Shown here: positions 1-11,550 of the stretch, in pieces | Layout: each line of letters starts with the position of its first letter | Position numbering within the stretch: position 1 is the first letter of the stretch | Assembly (NCBI GenBank): GCA_947623455.1 | Contig: OX392527.1 | Location: 9,792,001-9,856,000, forward strand | From: Mimachlamys varia | Lineage: Eukaryota > Mollusca > Bivalvia > Pectinida > Pectinidae | Reading direction: 5' to 3' | DNA length: 64,000 bases | Made by a program: the position numbers and the translations under genes | Notes under the pieces: generated by a model | What the model was told of the DNA's origin: nothing | The model's database searches: none | The model's input: only the letters and a program-made list of their open reading frames with translations

Positions 1-452
1 CAGTGATCGGGTCCAGACTTGGTGCACTGGTGGACGATATGTTGGTGGTGTTACTATACTGTGTCTCTAGGTAGTCCTTACCGTACGTACGTCTCGTCTC
101 CTCCGCCGCCTCCGCCCACATCGTATCGAAGTCACGCCTTATTATCCGTAACTGTTGGAGAAGAAAGCTTGCATTTAAGATTTTACATGTGAGGGTAGGT
201 TTTCTGGAAGTCGTTTTCATGAACAGTTTATTGATAAGTATGTTTTCCTTGAAATTGCAAGTAAGAAATAAATTTTACTACTGCAATGATCTTATTGAAA
301 CGAATTTTACTTCTCTTGAGAAAAAAGTTATATATCCTTCCCAAAAACAAGGATTTTTCCAACATGGATCTTAGGCTCGTTTAAATGATTTGAAACTATC
401 ATTATCAAGGAAACAAATCGATAATTACGAGTATCATAAAATTTCAACTCAC
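1..452. other. Unassigned left-edge sequence
   Basis: No coding exon, RNA gene or repeat array could be supported here. On the minus strand it lies directly downstream of the last visible exon of the short-chain dehydrogenase gene, so it is intron, or it may hide a short terminal exon that I could not recognise. Confidence 0.5.
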
Positions 453-2902
453 AGAAGCATCATTTAGCATTCCTGTTGCTCCCCCGAAATTTCCGGGCTC
501 TATGAGGGAGACTTTGACGCCAAACTTTATCATTTCCAGTCGGAGAGCATCCGAGAAGTTCTCACCGCCGAACTTCGTGATCCCGTAAACTGAATGGGAA
601 GGCATCGGCAGTCTGCCCTGGACACTGGTCACGTTCACTACTCGGCCTGGAAACGGACGAAAAGGACTGGTTCACTATTAAGATAGAGTCTAAGCTAGAA
701 CAGGTACCATGCTAATTAGTATACAACTTCCTGGTTCACAAACCTGCTAACCCTTTTACTAACATTTGTTTCGGCCGTTTGACATCCTCCTTTAACTATA
801 GCATAGTGAAACATGACGTGAACACGGTTGGCTGTAGAACGGGTGATTTTACTATAAACAGTGGGGGGTTCGTTATCATAAACCAAATTCTACACTAAGA
901 CACATAACATGTTTTAGTTGAAAATTGAGGTAGGCGGTTGCATCTGATGTGAAAAATAAGTTACCTTTGGAATTCCGGATTAAAGGAAGAAAGGCCCTGG
1001 TCATCCTGACCATCCCTAGCAGGTTGACCTCCAGTATCCTCCTATACATTGCCATCGTACAGAACTCCACGTCACCCACATGGTTTACTCCCGCGTTGTT
1101 CACCAGTCCCCACAGGCCTACAAAACACGTCTGGTGATCAAAATACATTATGTACACTCAAATTTGTACAGTCGCTGTATACATTATGTAGACTCAAATT
1201 TGTACAGTTGCTGTATATATAATGTATACATGTTTTATGTACACTCAAATTTGTACAGCCACTGTATATAAATGTATTATGTACGCTCAAATTTGTACAG
1301 CCACTGTATACATTATGTACACTCAAATTTGTACAGCCGCTGTATACATCATGTATACTCAAATTTCTACAGCCGCTGTATACATTATGTAGACTCAAAT
1401 TTGTACAGTTGCTGTATGTATAATGTATACTCAAATTTGTACAGCCGCTGTAAACATCATGTATACTCAAATTTGTACAGCTGCTGTACACATTATGTAG
1501 ACTCAAATTTGTACAGCCGCTGTATACATCATGTATACTCAAATTTGTACAGCCGCTGTAAATATTATGTATACTCAAATATGTACAGTCGCTGTATATA
1601 TAATGTATACTCAAATTTGTACAGCCGCTGTATACATCATGTATACTCAAATTTGTACAACCGCTGTATATATTATGTATACTCAAATTTGTACAGCCGC
1701 TGTATACATCATGTATACTCAAATTTGTACAACCGCTGTATATATTATGTATACTCGAATGTGTACAGCCGCTGTATACATTATGTATACACAAATTTGT
1801 ACATCTGCTCTATACATTATGTATACTCAAATTTGTACAGCTGCTGTATATATTATGTATATAAAAGTTGTACAGCTGCTGTATACATGATGTATACTCG
1901 AATTTGTACAGCCGCTGTATACATTATGTATACTCAAATTTGTACAGCCGCTGTATACATTATGTACACTCAAATTTGTACAGCCGCTGTATACGTTATG
2001 TATACTCGAATTTGTAAAGCCGCTGTATATATTATGTACACTCAAATTTGTACAGCTGCTGTATACATTATGTACACTCAAATTCTCCAAACACGTACCA
2101 CATTTTGCCTTTTTGCTGTGAGCGGACACGTAGTCTAGTGCTTTGTTCACACTGGCATCACTAGTGACATCAAGCTGTATGACGTTCAGTCGTTTTGATG
2201 ACTGTTTCCGTAAATCTGAGGTTTCCTGAAGACAGCCAGCGTATACTGTAAGCCCCAAACTGTCCAATCTCAGGGCCAGGTCGTGTCCAATCCCTAAAGA
2301 ACAAGATCACAATGAATACCTGCCATTGAATTTATCGATGGCCTATACCGTTTCAGTGTTGTTTTTTGATAGTTTATCTTTTCACAAATTAGGACTTTCA
2401 TTAGCACACATGTTTAGGATTTTGACCTGTATCACATTCTGTAACTAGCACACGTGTTTAGGATTTTACTTGAATCACAACCTGTAATTAGCACACATGT
2501 TTAGGATTTTACCTAAATCACACCCTGTAATTAGCACACATATTTAGGATTTTACCTAAATCACACCCTGTAATTAGCACACATATTTAGGATTTTACCT
2601 AAATCACACCCTGTAATTAGCATACATGTTTAGGATTTTACCTAAATCACAACCTGTAATTAGCGCACCTATTAAGATTTACCTGTATCACACCCTGTGA
2701 TCAATACACCCTTGCCGTTGACATCATGAAGTTTTTTGGTGTAGTTCCTGATGATGAAGAAACACGCCGTGAGGACGAGTAGTAACACTCCAAGGAGCAG
2801 AATATATGTCCAGTACAGAAAAAGGGGCACCAAGGCCAGCACTGTGAAGTACGTCACTTCCAGGTATTGTACGCCAATGACGTCAGTGATTACACGGGGC
2901 AT
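453..2902 (-). CDS. Short-chain dehydrogenase, BDH1/retinol dehydrogenase-like, 3' end missing
   Basis: Minus-strand gene rebuilt from four exons: 2683-2902, 2099-2293, 965-1117 and 453-646. All junctions are GT-AG and the phases agree, giving 254 codons. The ATG at 2902 precedes a strongly hydrophobic stretch (about residues 13-50), which suggests a membrane anchor. The Rossmann NAD(P) motif TGCDTGIG spans the exon 1/2 junction (about residue 68), NNAG follows exon 3's start (about 144), and the catalytic serine (TSVQG, S197), Y210 and K214 (YGITK) are in exon 4. This order fits the SDR9C group, which contains 3-hydroxybutyrate dehydrogenase 1 and membrane-bound retinol/steroid dehydrogenases. 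The substrate cannot be told from this. Family members are about 315-345 residues, so 60-90 C-terminal residues are missing. Exon 4 ends in a good donor (gtgagt), so the gene continues to the left. Introns 1 and 2 are largely tandem repeat. Confidence 0.85.
1131..2085. repeat. 36-bp minisatellite filling SDR intron 2
   Basis: About 26 head-to-tail copies of a 36-bp unit containing ACTCAAATTTGTACAGC and CTGTATACAT, with single-base variants and one disturbed copy near 1860. The array starts about 13 bases from the exon 3 acceptor (1118) and ends about 13 bases from the exon 2 donor (2098), so the intron is almost pure satellite. The unit length is a multiple of three, which explains open frames on both strands across the array. 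Confidence 0.95.
2385..2672. repeat. 43-44-bp tandem repeat in SDR intron 1
   Basis: About 6-7 copies of a 43-44-bp unit built around TTTAGGATTTTACCT and CTGTAATTAGCACACA. The last copy degenerates about 10 bases before the exon 1 donor at 2682. The array occupies most of intron 1 (2294-2682). Confidence 0.9.
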
Positions 2903-4250
2903 CTTAGAGGCAGGTTTTCCTCAGATCTATACAAAAATGTATCTCATGAATACTGGTTGAAGATCTGTTGTTTATGTTCCTGTTTTGATGCTTAACATTT
3001 TTGGGTAATGCCTTGTCACCACCTCAGTACTAATATTATATACTAAATTAATGTCGGCGTGAATGCATTAGGACCGGAGTCGTGTACAACAGACAATAAA
3101 AAGGTACAAGAACAGCCAGCATTGCAAGACTACTTTCATGATTTATGTATTCAATAACATGTGATTGCATAACATTCCATCAATCCCCCGTCGGGAAATA
3201 TAATATTTGATTCAGAAATTCACATCTTCCTAAAACAATTCATTACAATATAAAATGGCTGTCCAGTAGAATGGAGAGTGGAATGGTGCCCGGCATTGCC
3301 AATATGATCCTGGTTATGTTATCCTCCTTATCACATCTTCGCCAATACATTTTGGTCTATATGGTGTTTTAACCTTTCACATTATGCAAAGAATTTTGAA
3401 AACAAATAATGAGTATTGTGTAGTTTTTCCCCACATCATACCTTTCTGCTACAGTTCTGTGGTTCTATGGCCTACAAGATGACAAACATGTGTCTGAGAG
3501 GTGTTTACTAAGCCGGTGTGACCCAGCACGTGGCCGATCTCCTACTGTTCTCATGATAACTCCTATCTGGTGGGCAAGGTCACTCCTCAAATGTGTTTGT
3601 GTCACATAAACCCGAAAAGTGACACACTGATTTAACAATAGTACCCATCTTTTATTGTTTCTCCATTAAATTGTGTGTCCGTATCAATTATTACCTTGCT
3701 CTCGGTTTAATCTGGTTTCTGTCGCCGATTTCCCCTTCTTTACCTAAATATGGTTTATATAAGCATATTAAACAGTTACAAATCAGTGGTTACCATGGTA
3801 ATCTTTTCATTATGCCAACACGAAAAGACCGCCTTTAAAATATTCTCTCAGAGAAAATGATATCTCTGCAACAATCAGCGTATTTTGAGAAAAGACGGAG
3901 CGTTTCAGCAATGCAGTACCATGAGAAGTGACACGTGTCTTTAACGACAGCAGAGACGCTTCCGAACTCCACTTCTACTTCTTACGTCACTCTGTCACGC
4001 TTGACAATTATGTGACGGCGCATGCTTGGGTGATAGCTTGGGAAAAAAAGAGAAAGGAATATACATTAGTTGAAGAGGGAAAAGAAGGATAGTAAAGACT
4101 AGTGAGTTAAGTTTAAGATATGTAGAGATAAAGATGTTTGCATGTCTAACTTCAGTCTTTCTGTTCAGAACCAATCCGGCTACCGTGGCGGCCAAGAGGT
4201 TCTCAACCGGCACAGCTTCTGGACTTCATTAAGACTTACATGATAGATTG
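2903..4250. other. Noncoding stretch upstream of the SDR gene
   Basis: On the minus strand this is the 5' side of the dehydrogenase gene, so it should hold its promoter and 5' UTR. I see no convincing TATA box, repeat array or conserved coding exon. Short open frames here (for example 3995-4213, minus) have no recognisable family features. Confidence 0.4.
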
Positions 4251-4253
4251 CAT

Positions 4254-5300
4254 TTAGAAAGAGAGAGTTGACAACTCCCGCTTGAAAGATACCAAGCTGG
4301 GAGCCTCAGCTACTGAAGCTGGGATCTTGTTCCACATCATAACAGTATCCGGAAAGAAGCTGTGTCTGTAGTAGATATTTGTAGATGGAAGTAGGCGGTA
4401 CCTGGTTTCATGTGACGTTCGAGTCCTTTTGTCTGCTGTATCTAGATACAATGAGGCATTGATGTCAACAAGACCCTTTGTTATCTTTTACATCATAGTG
4501 ATGTGGGCCTTGATCCTCCTCGAGTTAAGGAACTCCCATTTGAGATGTTCTAACATGTCGGTGACACTACTGGTGTTTCGGTACCTGTTTGTGGCGTATC
4601 TAGCTGCTCTTCTCTGTAACATTTCCAGCTTATAGGTGAGGTCATTGGTTTGTGGACTCTGTACTGAGGCACAATACTCCAAGGATGGTCTTACTATGGA
4701 GAAGTAGGCAGCTGCTTTGGTCTTCTCGTTGTTGACTATGAGGTTTCTCTTCAAAAAGCCCATGGAGAAGTTTGCCTTTTTGATGGTCTTGTTCATGTGT
4801 GCCTTCAATGACAGTTCCTTAGCTAGCTCTAGACCTAGGTTCTTGGTGGTATCTTTAGCAGCTAGGACATGTCCTTTGAGATAGTATGTATAGGAGATTG
4901 GTCTTTTGGAACGTCTTTTGCGCCTGGGTGAGAAGTTGTGTCTCACAGCTTCTCCTTGGTAAAAGTCCATGCTGGCAGTCTGACAGTATGCTGTGTTCCT
5001 CCATGTGCCTCGTGATGGAGCTCACCAGTATATGTTTTTGGATCTTACACCATATACAAGTGAGCGAGACTGGGCGGTAGGTGCTGGCCTTGAACCGTTC
5101 TCCCTTCCTGTAGATACATGTGCCGTCTCCCAATCCAAAGGCAGGGATCCTGTGTCCAAGCACTGTTGGAAGATGTGTGTAAGAATGGAGGCTAAGTCCT
5201 CTGATGTTTCTTTAAGGAACCAGGCCGAGATCAAATCTGGTCCTGTTGCCTTCTCGGGGTTTAATTTGGTTAGTAGCTTCTTAATTCGCAACTCCATTAG
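4254..5300 (-). mobile_element. Degraded non-LTR retrotransposon (CR1/jockey-type) with reverse transcriptase deleted internally
   Basis: Read on the minus strand, three blocks occur in the order of a non-LTR ORF2. At 5022-5297 lies the start of the reverse transcriptase (NPEKATGPDLIS, then a LPLDWETA-like block). At about 4920-5163 are TYRPVSLT, HMEEHSILSD, QHG and RSCETQLL. At 4488-4920 comes the post-catalytic region (KNLGLELA, KKANFSMGFLKRNL, RPSLEYC, LQRRAARY), followed by the C-terminal tail at 4254-4451 (RHSFFPDTVMMWNKIP). Frames change between blocks. The segment that should carry the catalytic F/YxDD motif is absent: the frame with CETQLL runs out at about 4920, where the post-catalytic frame takes over. 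The copy is therefore dead. No target-site duplication was identified. Clade assignment is from motif style only. Confidence 0.8.
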
Positions 5301-5335
5301 TGGTGATGTTGCTGTCGTCCATTTTTGGTAATGCC

Positions 5336-5355
5336 CCCCCCCCCCCCCCCCCCCT
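5336..5355. repeat. Poly-C tract
   Basis: An uninterrupted run of about 20 C residues separates the retrotransposon remnant from the 54-bp array. Its length in the assembly may be unreliable. Confidence 0.85.
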
Positions 5356-5358
5356 TAG

Positions 5359-8300
5359 GTGATTGGCGCTCCACTGTTATCCACAGGTTCGGAGAACAGT
5401 CTCCCTATATCCTTTAGTGGTGCTCCACTGTTATCCACCAGTTCGGAGAACAGTCTCCCTCTATCCTTCAGTGGTGCTCCACCCTTTATCCACCAGTTCG
5501 GAGAACAGTCTCCCTCTATCCTTCAGTGGTGCTCCACTGTTATCCACCAGTTCGGAGGACAGTCTCCCTCTATCCTTCAGTGGCGCTCCACTGTTATCCA
5601 CAGGTTCGGAGAACAGTCTCCCCTCTGTCATTCAGTGGTGCTCCACTGTTATCCACCAGCTCGGAGAACAGTCTCCCTCTATCCTTCAGTGGTGCTCCAC
5701 TGTTATCCATCGGTACGGAGAACAGTCTCCCTCTATCCTTCAGTGGTGCTCCACTGTTATCCACCAGTTCGGAGAATAGTCTCCCTCTATCCTTCAGTGG
5801 CGCTCCACTGTTATCTACAGGTTCGGAGAACAGTCTCCCTCTATCCTTCAGTGGTGCTCCACTGTTATCCATCGGTACGGAGAACAGTCTCCCTCTATCC
5901 TTCAGTGATGCTCCACTGTTATCCACCAGTTCGGAGAACAGTCTCCCTCTATCCTTCAGTGGTGCTCCACTGTTATCCACCAGTTCGGAGAACAGTCTCC
6001 CTCTATCCTTCAGTGGTGCTCCACTGTTATCCACCAGTTCGGAGAACAGTCTCCCTCTATCCTTCAGTGGTGCTCCACTGTTATCCACCAGTTCGGAGAA
6101 CAGTCTCCCTCTATCCTTCAGTGGTGCTCCACTGTTATCCACCAGTTCGGAGAATAGTCTCCCTCTATCCTTCAGTGGCGCTCCACTGTTATCTACAGGT
6201 TCGGAGAACAGTCTCCCTCTATCCTTCAGTGGTGCTCCACTGTTATCCATCGGTACGGAGAACAGTCTCCCTCTATCCTTCAGTGATGCTCCACTGTTAT
6301 CCACCAGTTCGGAGAACAGTCTCCCTCTATCCTTCAGTGGTGCTCCACTGTTATCCACCAGTTCGGAGAACAGTCTCCCTCTATCCTTCAGTGGTGCTCC
6401 ACTGTTATCCACCAGTTCGGAGAACAGTCTCCCTCTATCCTTCAGTGGTGCTCCACTGTTATCCACCAGTTCAGAGAACAGTCTCCCTCTATCCTTCAGT
6501 GGTGCTCCACTGTTATCCACCAGTTCGGAGAACAGTCTCCCTCTATCCTTCAGTGGTGCTCCACTGTTATCCATCGGTACGGAGAACAGTCTCCCTCTAT
6601 CCTTCAGTGGTGCTCCACTGTTATCCACCAGTTCGGAGAATAGTCTCCCTCTATCCTTCAGTGATGCTCCACTGTTATCCACCAGTTCGGAGAACAGTCT
6701 CCCTCTATCCTTCAGTGATGCTCCACTGTTATCCATCGGTACGGAGAACAGTCTCCCTCTATCCTTCAGTGATGCTCCACTGTTATCCATCGGTACGGAG
6801 AACAGTCTCCCTCTATCCTTTAGTGGTGCTCCACTGTTATCCACCAGTTCGGAGAACAGTCTCCCTCTATCCTTCAGTGGTGCTCCACCCTTTATCCACC
6901 AGTTCGGAGAACAGTCTCCCTCTATCCTTCAGTGGTGCTCCACTGTTATCCACCAGTTCGGAGGACAGTCTCCCTCTATCCTTCAGTGGCGCTCCACTGT
7001 TATCCACAGGTTCGGAGAACAGTCTCCCCTCTGTCATTCAGTGGTGCTCCACTGTTATCCACCAGCTCGGAGAACAGTCTCCCTCTATCCTTCAGTGGTG
7101 CTCCACTGTTATCCATCGGTACGGAGAACAGTCTCCCTCTATCCTTCAGTGGTGCTCCACTGTTATCCACCAGTTCGGAGAATAGTCTCCCTCTATCCTT
7201 CAGTGGCGCTCCACTGTTATCTACAGGTTCGGAGAACAGTCTCCCTCTATCCTTCAGTGGTGCTCCACTGTTATCCATCGGTACGGAGAACAGTCTCCCT
7301 CTATCCTTCAGTGATGCTCCACTGTTATCCACCAGTTCGGAGAACAGTCTCCCTCTATCCTTCAGTGGTGCTCCACTGTTATCCACCAGTTGGGAGAACA
7401 GTCTCCCTCTATCCTTCAGTGGTGCTCCACTGTTATCCACCAGTTCGGAGAACAGTCTCCCTCTATCCTTCAGTGGTGCTCCACTGTTATCCACCAGTTC
7501 GGAGAACAGTCTCCCTCTATCCTTCAGTGGTGCTCCACTGTTATCCACCAGTTCGGAGAATAGTCTCCCTCTATCCTTCAGTGGCGCTCCACTGTTATCT
7601 ACAGGTTCGGAGAACAGTCTCCCTCTATCCTTCAGTGGTGCTCCACTGTTATCCATCGGTACGGAGAACAGTCTCCCTCTATCCTTCAGTGATGCTCCAC
7701 TGTTATCCACCAGTTCGGAGAACAGTCTCCCTCTATCCTTCAGTGGTGCTCCACTGTTATCCACCAGTTCGGAGAACAGTCTCCCTCTATCCTTCAGTGG
7801 TGCTCCACTGTTATCCACCAGTTCGGAGAACAGTCTCCCTCTATCCTTCAGTGGTGCTCCACTGTTATCCACCAGTTCGGAGAACAGTCTCCCTCTATCC
7901 TTCAGTGGTGCTCCACTGTTATCCACCAGTTCGGAGAACAGTCTCCCTCTATCCTTCAGTGGTGCTCCACTGTTATCCATCGGTACGGAGAACAGTCTCC
8001 CTCTATCCTTCAGTGGTGCTCCACTGTTATCCACCAGTTCGGAGAATAGTCTCCCTCTATCCTTCAGTGATGCTCCACTGTTATCCACCAGTTCGGAGAA
8101 CAGTCTCCCTCTATCCTTCAGTGATGCTCCACTGTTATCCATCGGTACGGAGAACAGTCTCCCTCTATCCTTCAGTGATGCTCCACTGTTATCCATCGGT
8201 ACGGAGAACAGTCTCCCTCTATCCTTCAGTGGTGCCCCACTGTTATCCACCAGTTCGGAGAACAGTCTCCCTCTATCCTTCAGTGGTGCCCCACTGTTAT

Positions 8301-8458
8301 CCACCAGTTCGGAGAACAGTCTCCCTCTATCCTTCAGTGATGCTCCACTGTTATCTACAAGTTCGGAGAACAGTCTCCCTCTATTCTTCAGTGATGCTCC
8401 ACTAGTACTATTATCCACCAGATCGGAGAACAGTCTCCCTCTATATATCCTTCACTGA
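5359..8458. repeat. 54-bp minisatellite with 1,406-bp higher-order repeat
   Basis: About 57 copies of a 54-bp unit containing GGTGCTCCACTGTTATCCA and GGAGAACAGTCTCCCTC. Three main monomer types differ at the CCAGTTCGG / TCGGTACGG / CAGGTTCGG position. Two one-base insertions (CACCCTTT near 5481, CTCCCCTCTGTCATTC near 5628) recur exactly 1,406 bases later (6887, 7034). The array therefore contains two near-identical 26-monomer blocks. Each monomer carries the small hairpin GGAGA-acag-TCTCC. The monomer is 18 codons without stops in several frames, so open frames up to 959 codons appear on both strands; these are not genes. Confidence 0.97.
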
Positions 8459-11300
8459 CTTTTCAGTGTACTTTTCATGCAGTGTCTGATAGTCGATTTT
8501 TTATGAAATTTACCCGCTTGACGTATCAAGCTAAAATTTTACAATGATTTTCATCATGGTTTTAGATGATTAATAACATAAAAAGAAAATTGGAAAATTT
8601 AGTATATATCTTTTATTTTTTCAAATTTCGCTATATTCTATATATCATACATGTACCCTTGAACATCCGGTTTTCGACGGAGTAATTAATTATCGCAGAT
8701 AACACACGAAACAAATGTGAATAAAATATCCCAATATTATTTATGCAATAGCCTATCTTTTACCTTGCCCGTACATTTGTTTCTCTGTCAATTCGTTATT
8801 TCCTCATTACAATATCGGCACTTTCCTACTGCTACTCGTCATGGCGACCGCCATATACCATATTGTGTTATCGACGGTAGTGCTCCCTAGCGTTTCAAAA
8901 GCATTGAAGACCACACCAGTCGAATTTTGTGACAGGAAAACATTTCCAAGAACCAACATTTGAGTTTTAAATAATCATCCTTCAGAAAATTCACATTTTG
9001 ATTTAAATAATAAGTTTTAATATTTTTTCAGCGGAAGTGACATCACAAATCAACATCTTTTTTGTATAAGCTCTGTTCAAAACACTTCATTGCCTACCAT
9101 GCATTACATTCTTTTTATTGAAATCATATATATTATAGAACTTCACAGGGTACGATGTAAAAAAAAACCAATATTTTCCATTTTTTTTTTTAATAAATAA
9201 CCAATAAAATCCGAAATATGCTCTTGCATAGCGTTTTATTTATAAAACAGCAAAAAAATCGCGTTACTTGAATTGCAAAAATTAATTTTGCCTGGTTGTA
9301 ATATGTCGCTAAAAATCACATAATTAGACTCGGAACATCTGGCACAATGTTTACTAAGCGTTGCAAATTTGACTGAGGCTCAGAACGCTGCATGTAAGGT
9401 TTTAAAGATGTATATAAAATGGGCTTCAGTAAATACTTGATTTTACGTGAGTATATATTCAATCTGTGATAAAATTACCCGTTTGAAACGCAAAGTCTAC
9501 TTTATTTGGTCAAAACGTTTCTTGTTGTGTGGGCATTAGGCAGACGACACCTGGTGAGAAATCACGCGAGAGTTTACGAGATATTTACAAAATGACAAGG
9601 CGTCGGAAACTCCATCTCGTCGATAACGTAATGCCCGACCATATATATATATATATATATAGATAGATGGTCATTCTCCTATATCTAGCCACCGCCACAA
9701 GTGCCTGTGATATTGTCAAATCTGTTCAAAAATTTATTGAAAGAAAAGCCGACAAACGCGTTGATACTCCCTTGTACAGTATACTTGAACCTGAACCTTT
9801 TACAGAGGACAGAGACGTATAAAGCCAGAGAATACGTCTCTGCTGAGGAACTGTACATTAATGGTAAAAAAATTAATAACACGTAAGTTTCGCCTCCAAG
9901 GGAACTTACTTCTTTCACAAGTAGACGATATGGGAAATATTGTACAGATACAACAGGGTTATCATATTTAAAATATTTCTTGAATAACAGTCTGCAATGA
10001 AAATTCGCTCTAGATTTAACCCGAGTTTTTTTTATCACGAAATACGGTGTTTTTAACTATTTCCGGTAAATTCCGAGTTCTGCTCTGATATTAGTATCGA
10101 CAAAATAAAAGAGTTCGTTTCCGGTTTGTGATGATAGCCGCTGGTGGGAGGTGAGGTGATATATCTAATGTAAAGCCGGTGTAACAAGTCTTTTGAGCTG
10201 AAAGTTTTGTTTATATTTGTCGAAACCTTTAAATGGGTCCTTGTAAATATAATATCGAATAGATAATTACATATCTAATAACTAACCCGGCAGCTGCTTC
10301 CACGATTTATTTTGACAGATGATCAAGGGTTTGACAGGTGAGACCAAGCGGCTAATGTCTACTTATGTGCCTAATAGTTCACTTGTTTAGTATTCTTGTA
10401 AATGGTAGCCATGACATGTGTGTAAACTGATGAATATAAGCCAACCTGCTTAATACATAGTCTGTCATACTCAATAGGCATATAGGCCAATAGTAGGCTA
10501 TAGGTATGTTACTGCATATTTAGATTAGTAAATACAATGATACATATTGTCAAGGACTTAGATAACAATCTAATCCAGTAGTATTGTAAATGAAATACAG
10601 TCATGTTAAATAACCTGCCATAATTGCAATCAATGTAACCACCCCGAGGACACCAAACCAAAGACAATGACAAAACAGAGTCAGTATTTTGACATGCACA
10701 AAATTTTAAAAGAACTTCATATTTTCATTTCATTTGTTTATTACCATTTCATTAATAAGAAATATACATTATTATTGTAGACAGTAACTATATATTTGGT
10801 TAGCGTTGTGTCCAACCTCTTTTGGGAAGAATATAATACGACCTTACTATCAAGCTAGCATTTCCAGTAATGAGAAATAACCTGGGACTCTAGATCTTGA
10901 GTCTCACAATATATGAGTTAATTTAGCAATATAGATAACAGTCAGATGCTGGATGGATGCAAACTAGTACATTACATTTGTAGGCAGCACAAACATGTAC
11001 TTAACATCAGTAAGTACAAAGTAGAGGCTTTCATTTATGACCACAATTTTTTCTGATGGGTTCCACTTATTTGAAACTCTCTGAACATAATCCTCCCCCC
11101 CCCCCCTGTAATATTCCTGTGTGTTTGAAGCTTATAAATATTCCAACAATGAAATATAAACTATATTTCTTTATTTAATCGAAACAGCTCTGTGTACATA
11201 CATATGTAGTCACACTGAGTTGCTGTGCACATGTTCTTTAGATCATTAAAATGTCTTAATAGGCTATCTAAGAATAAATGTAATATCTTATTTATTTCCA
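8459..11300. other. Intergenic region upstream of CCZ1
   Basis: AT-rich sequence with no supported gene. It includes an (AT)n microsatellite at about 9642-9660 and a poly-C run at about 11094-11106. The stretch 9680-9890 has a mildly coding look (SVQKFIERK in one frame, YVSAEELYINGKK in another, then ACGTAAGT), but no family is recognised. The region around 10100-10160 is a possible site for the CCZ1 promoter or first noncoding exon (AG|GTGAGG near 10148), by position only. Confidence 0.45.
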
Positions 11301-11301
11301 G

Positions 11302-11550
11302 ATAAATCAGTGGAGCTTCTCTACCAGCAGGAAAATAAATGCAACTATGTGTGTTGGACAGATTCTCTTTGTATTGAATCAGATGAGTGTCTACAACTTG
11401 GTGTCAGAGAAGACATTATTGGATTGAACGTTGCTCCTGTTTATAAGAATGTAGATTCTGTATCATGGCCTGATGGATACAGAACTAAGTTGATAAATCA
11501 CCATCATTTCTTGTTGTGCTTTAAATTGCAAAGGAAGGATTATAAAAACA
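11302..11550 (+). promoter_or_regulatory. Putative 5' leader exon of CCZ1 with upstream ORF
   Basis: A polypyrimidine-AG acceptor (TTATTTCCAG, ends at 11301) precedes sequence that runs without an obvious donor into the CCZ1 start codon at 11551. An open frame (ATG at 11310, stop at 11595-11597, 95 codons) overlaps the CCZ1 start in another frame. It shows no family motif and is best read as leader sequence or a chance uORF. Confidence 0.4.

Noticed and set aside
1138..2138. Tandem-repeat ORFs (YSGCTNLSIHN and related)
   Set aside because: They lie within SDR intron 2; the flanking exon fragments belong to the dehydrogenase in a defined frame with good splice sites.
5359..8458. Open frames of 416-959 codons on both strands
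   Set aside because: They are read-through of a stop-free 54-bp tandem repeat; frames shift only at the one-base insertions, and no start context, domain or splice structure supports a protein.
9680..10038. Possible exon near 9680-9890 on either strand
   Set aside because: Two overlapping frames look partly coding, but no family, no acceptor and no partner exon could be identified.
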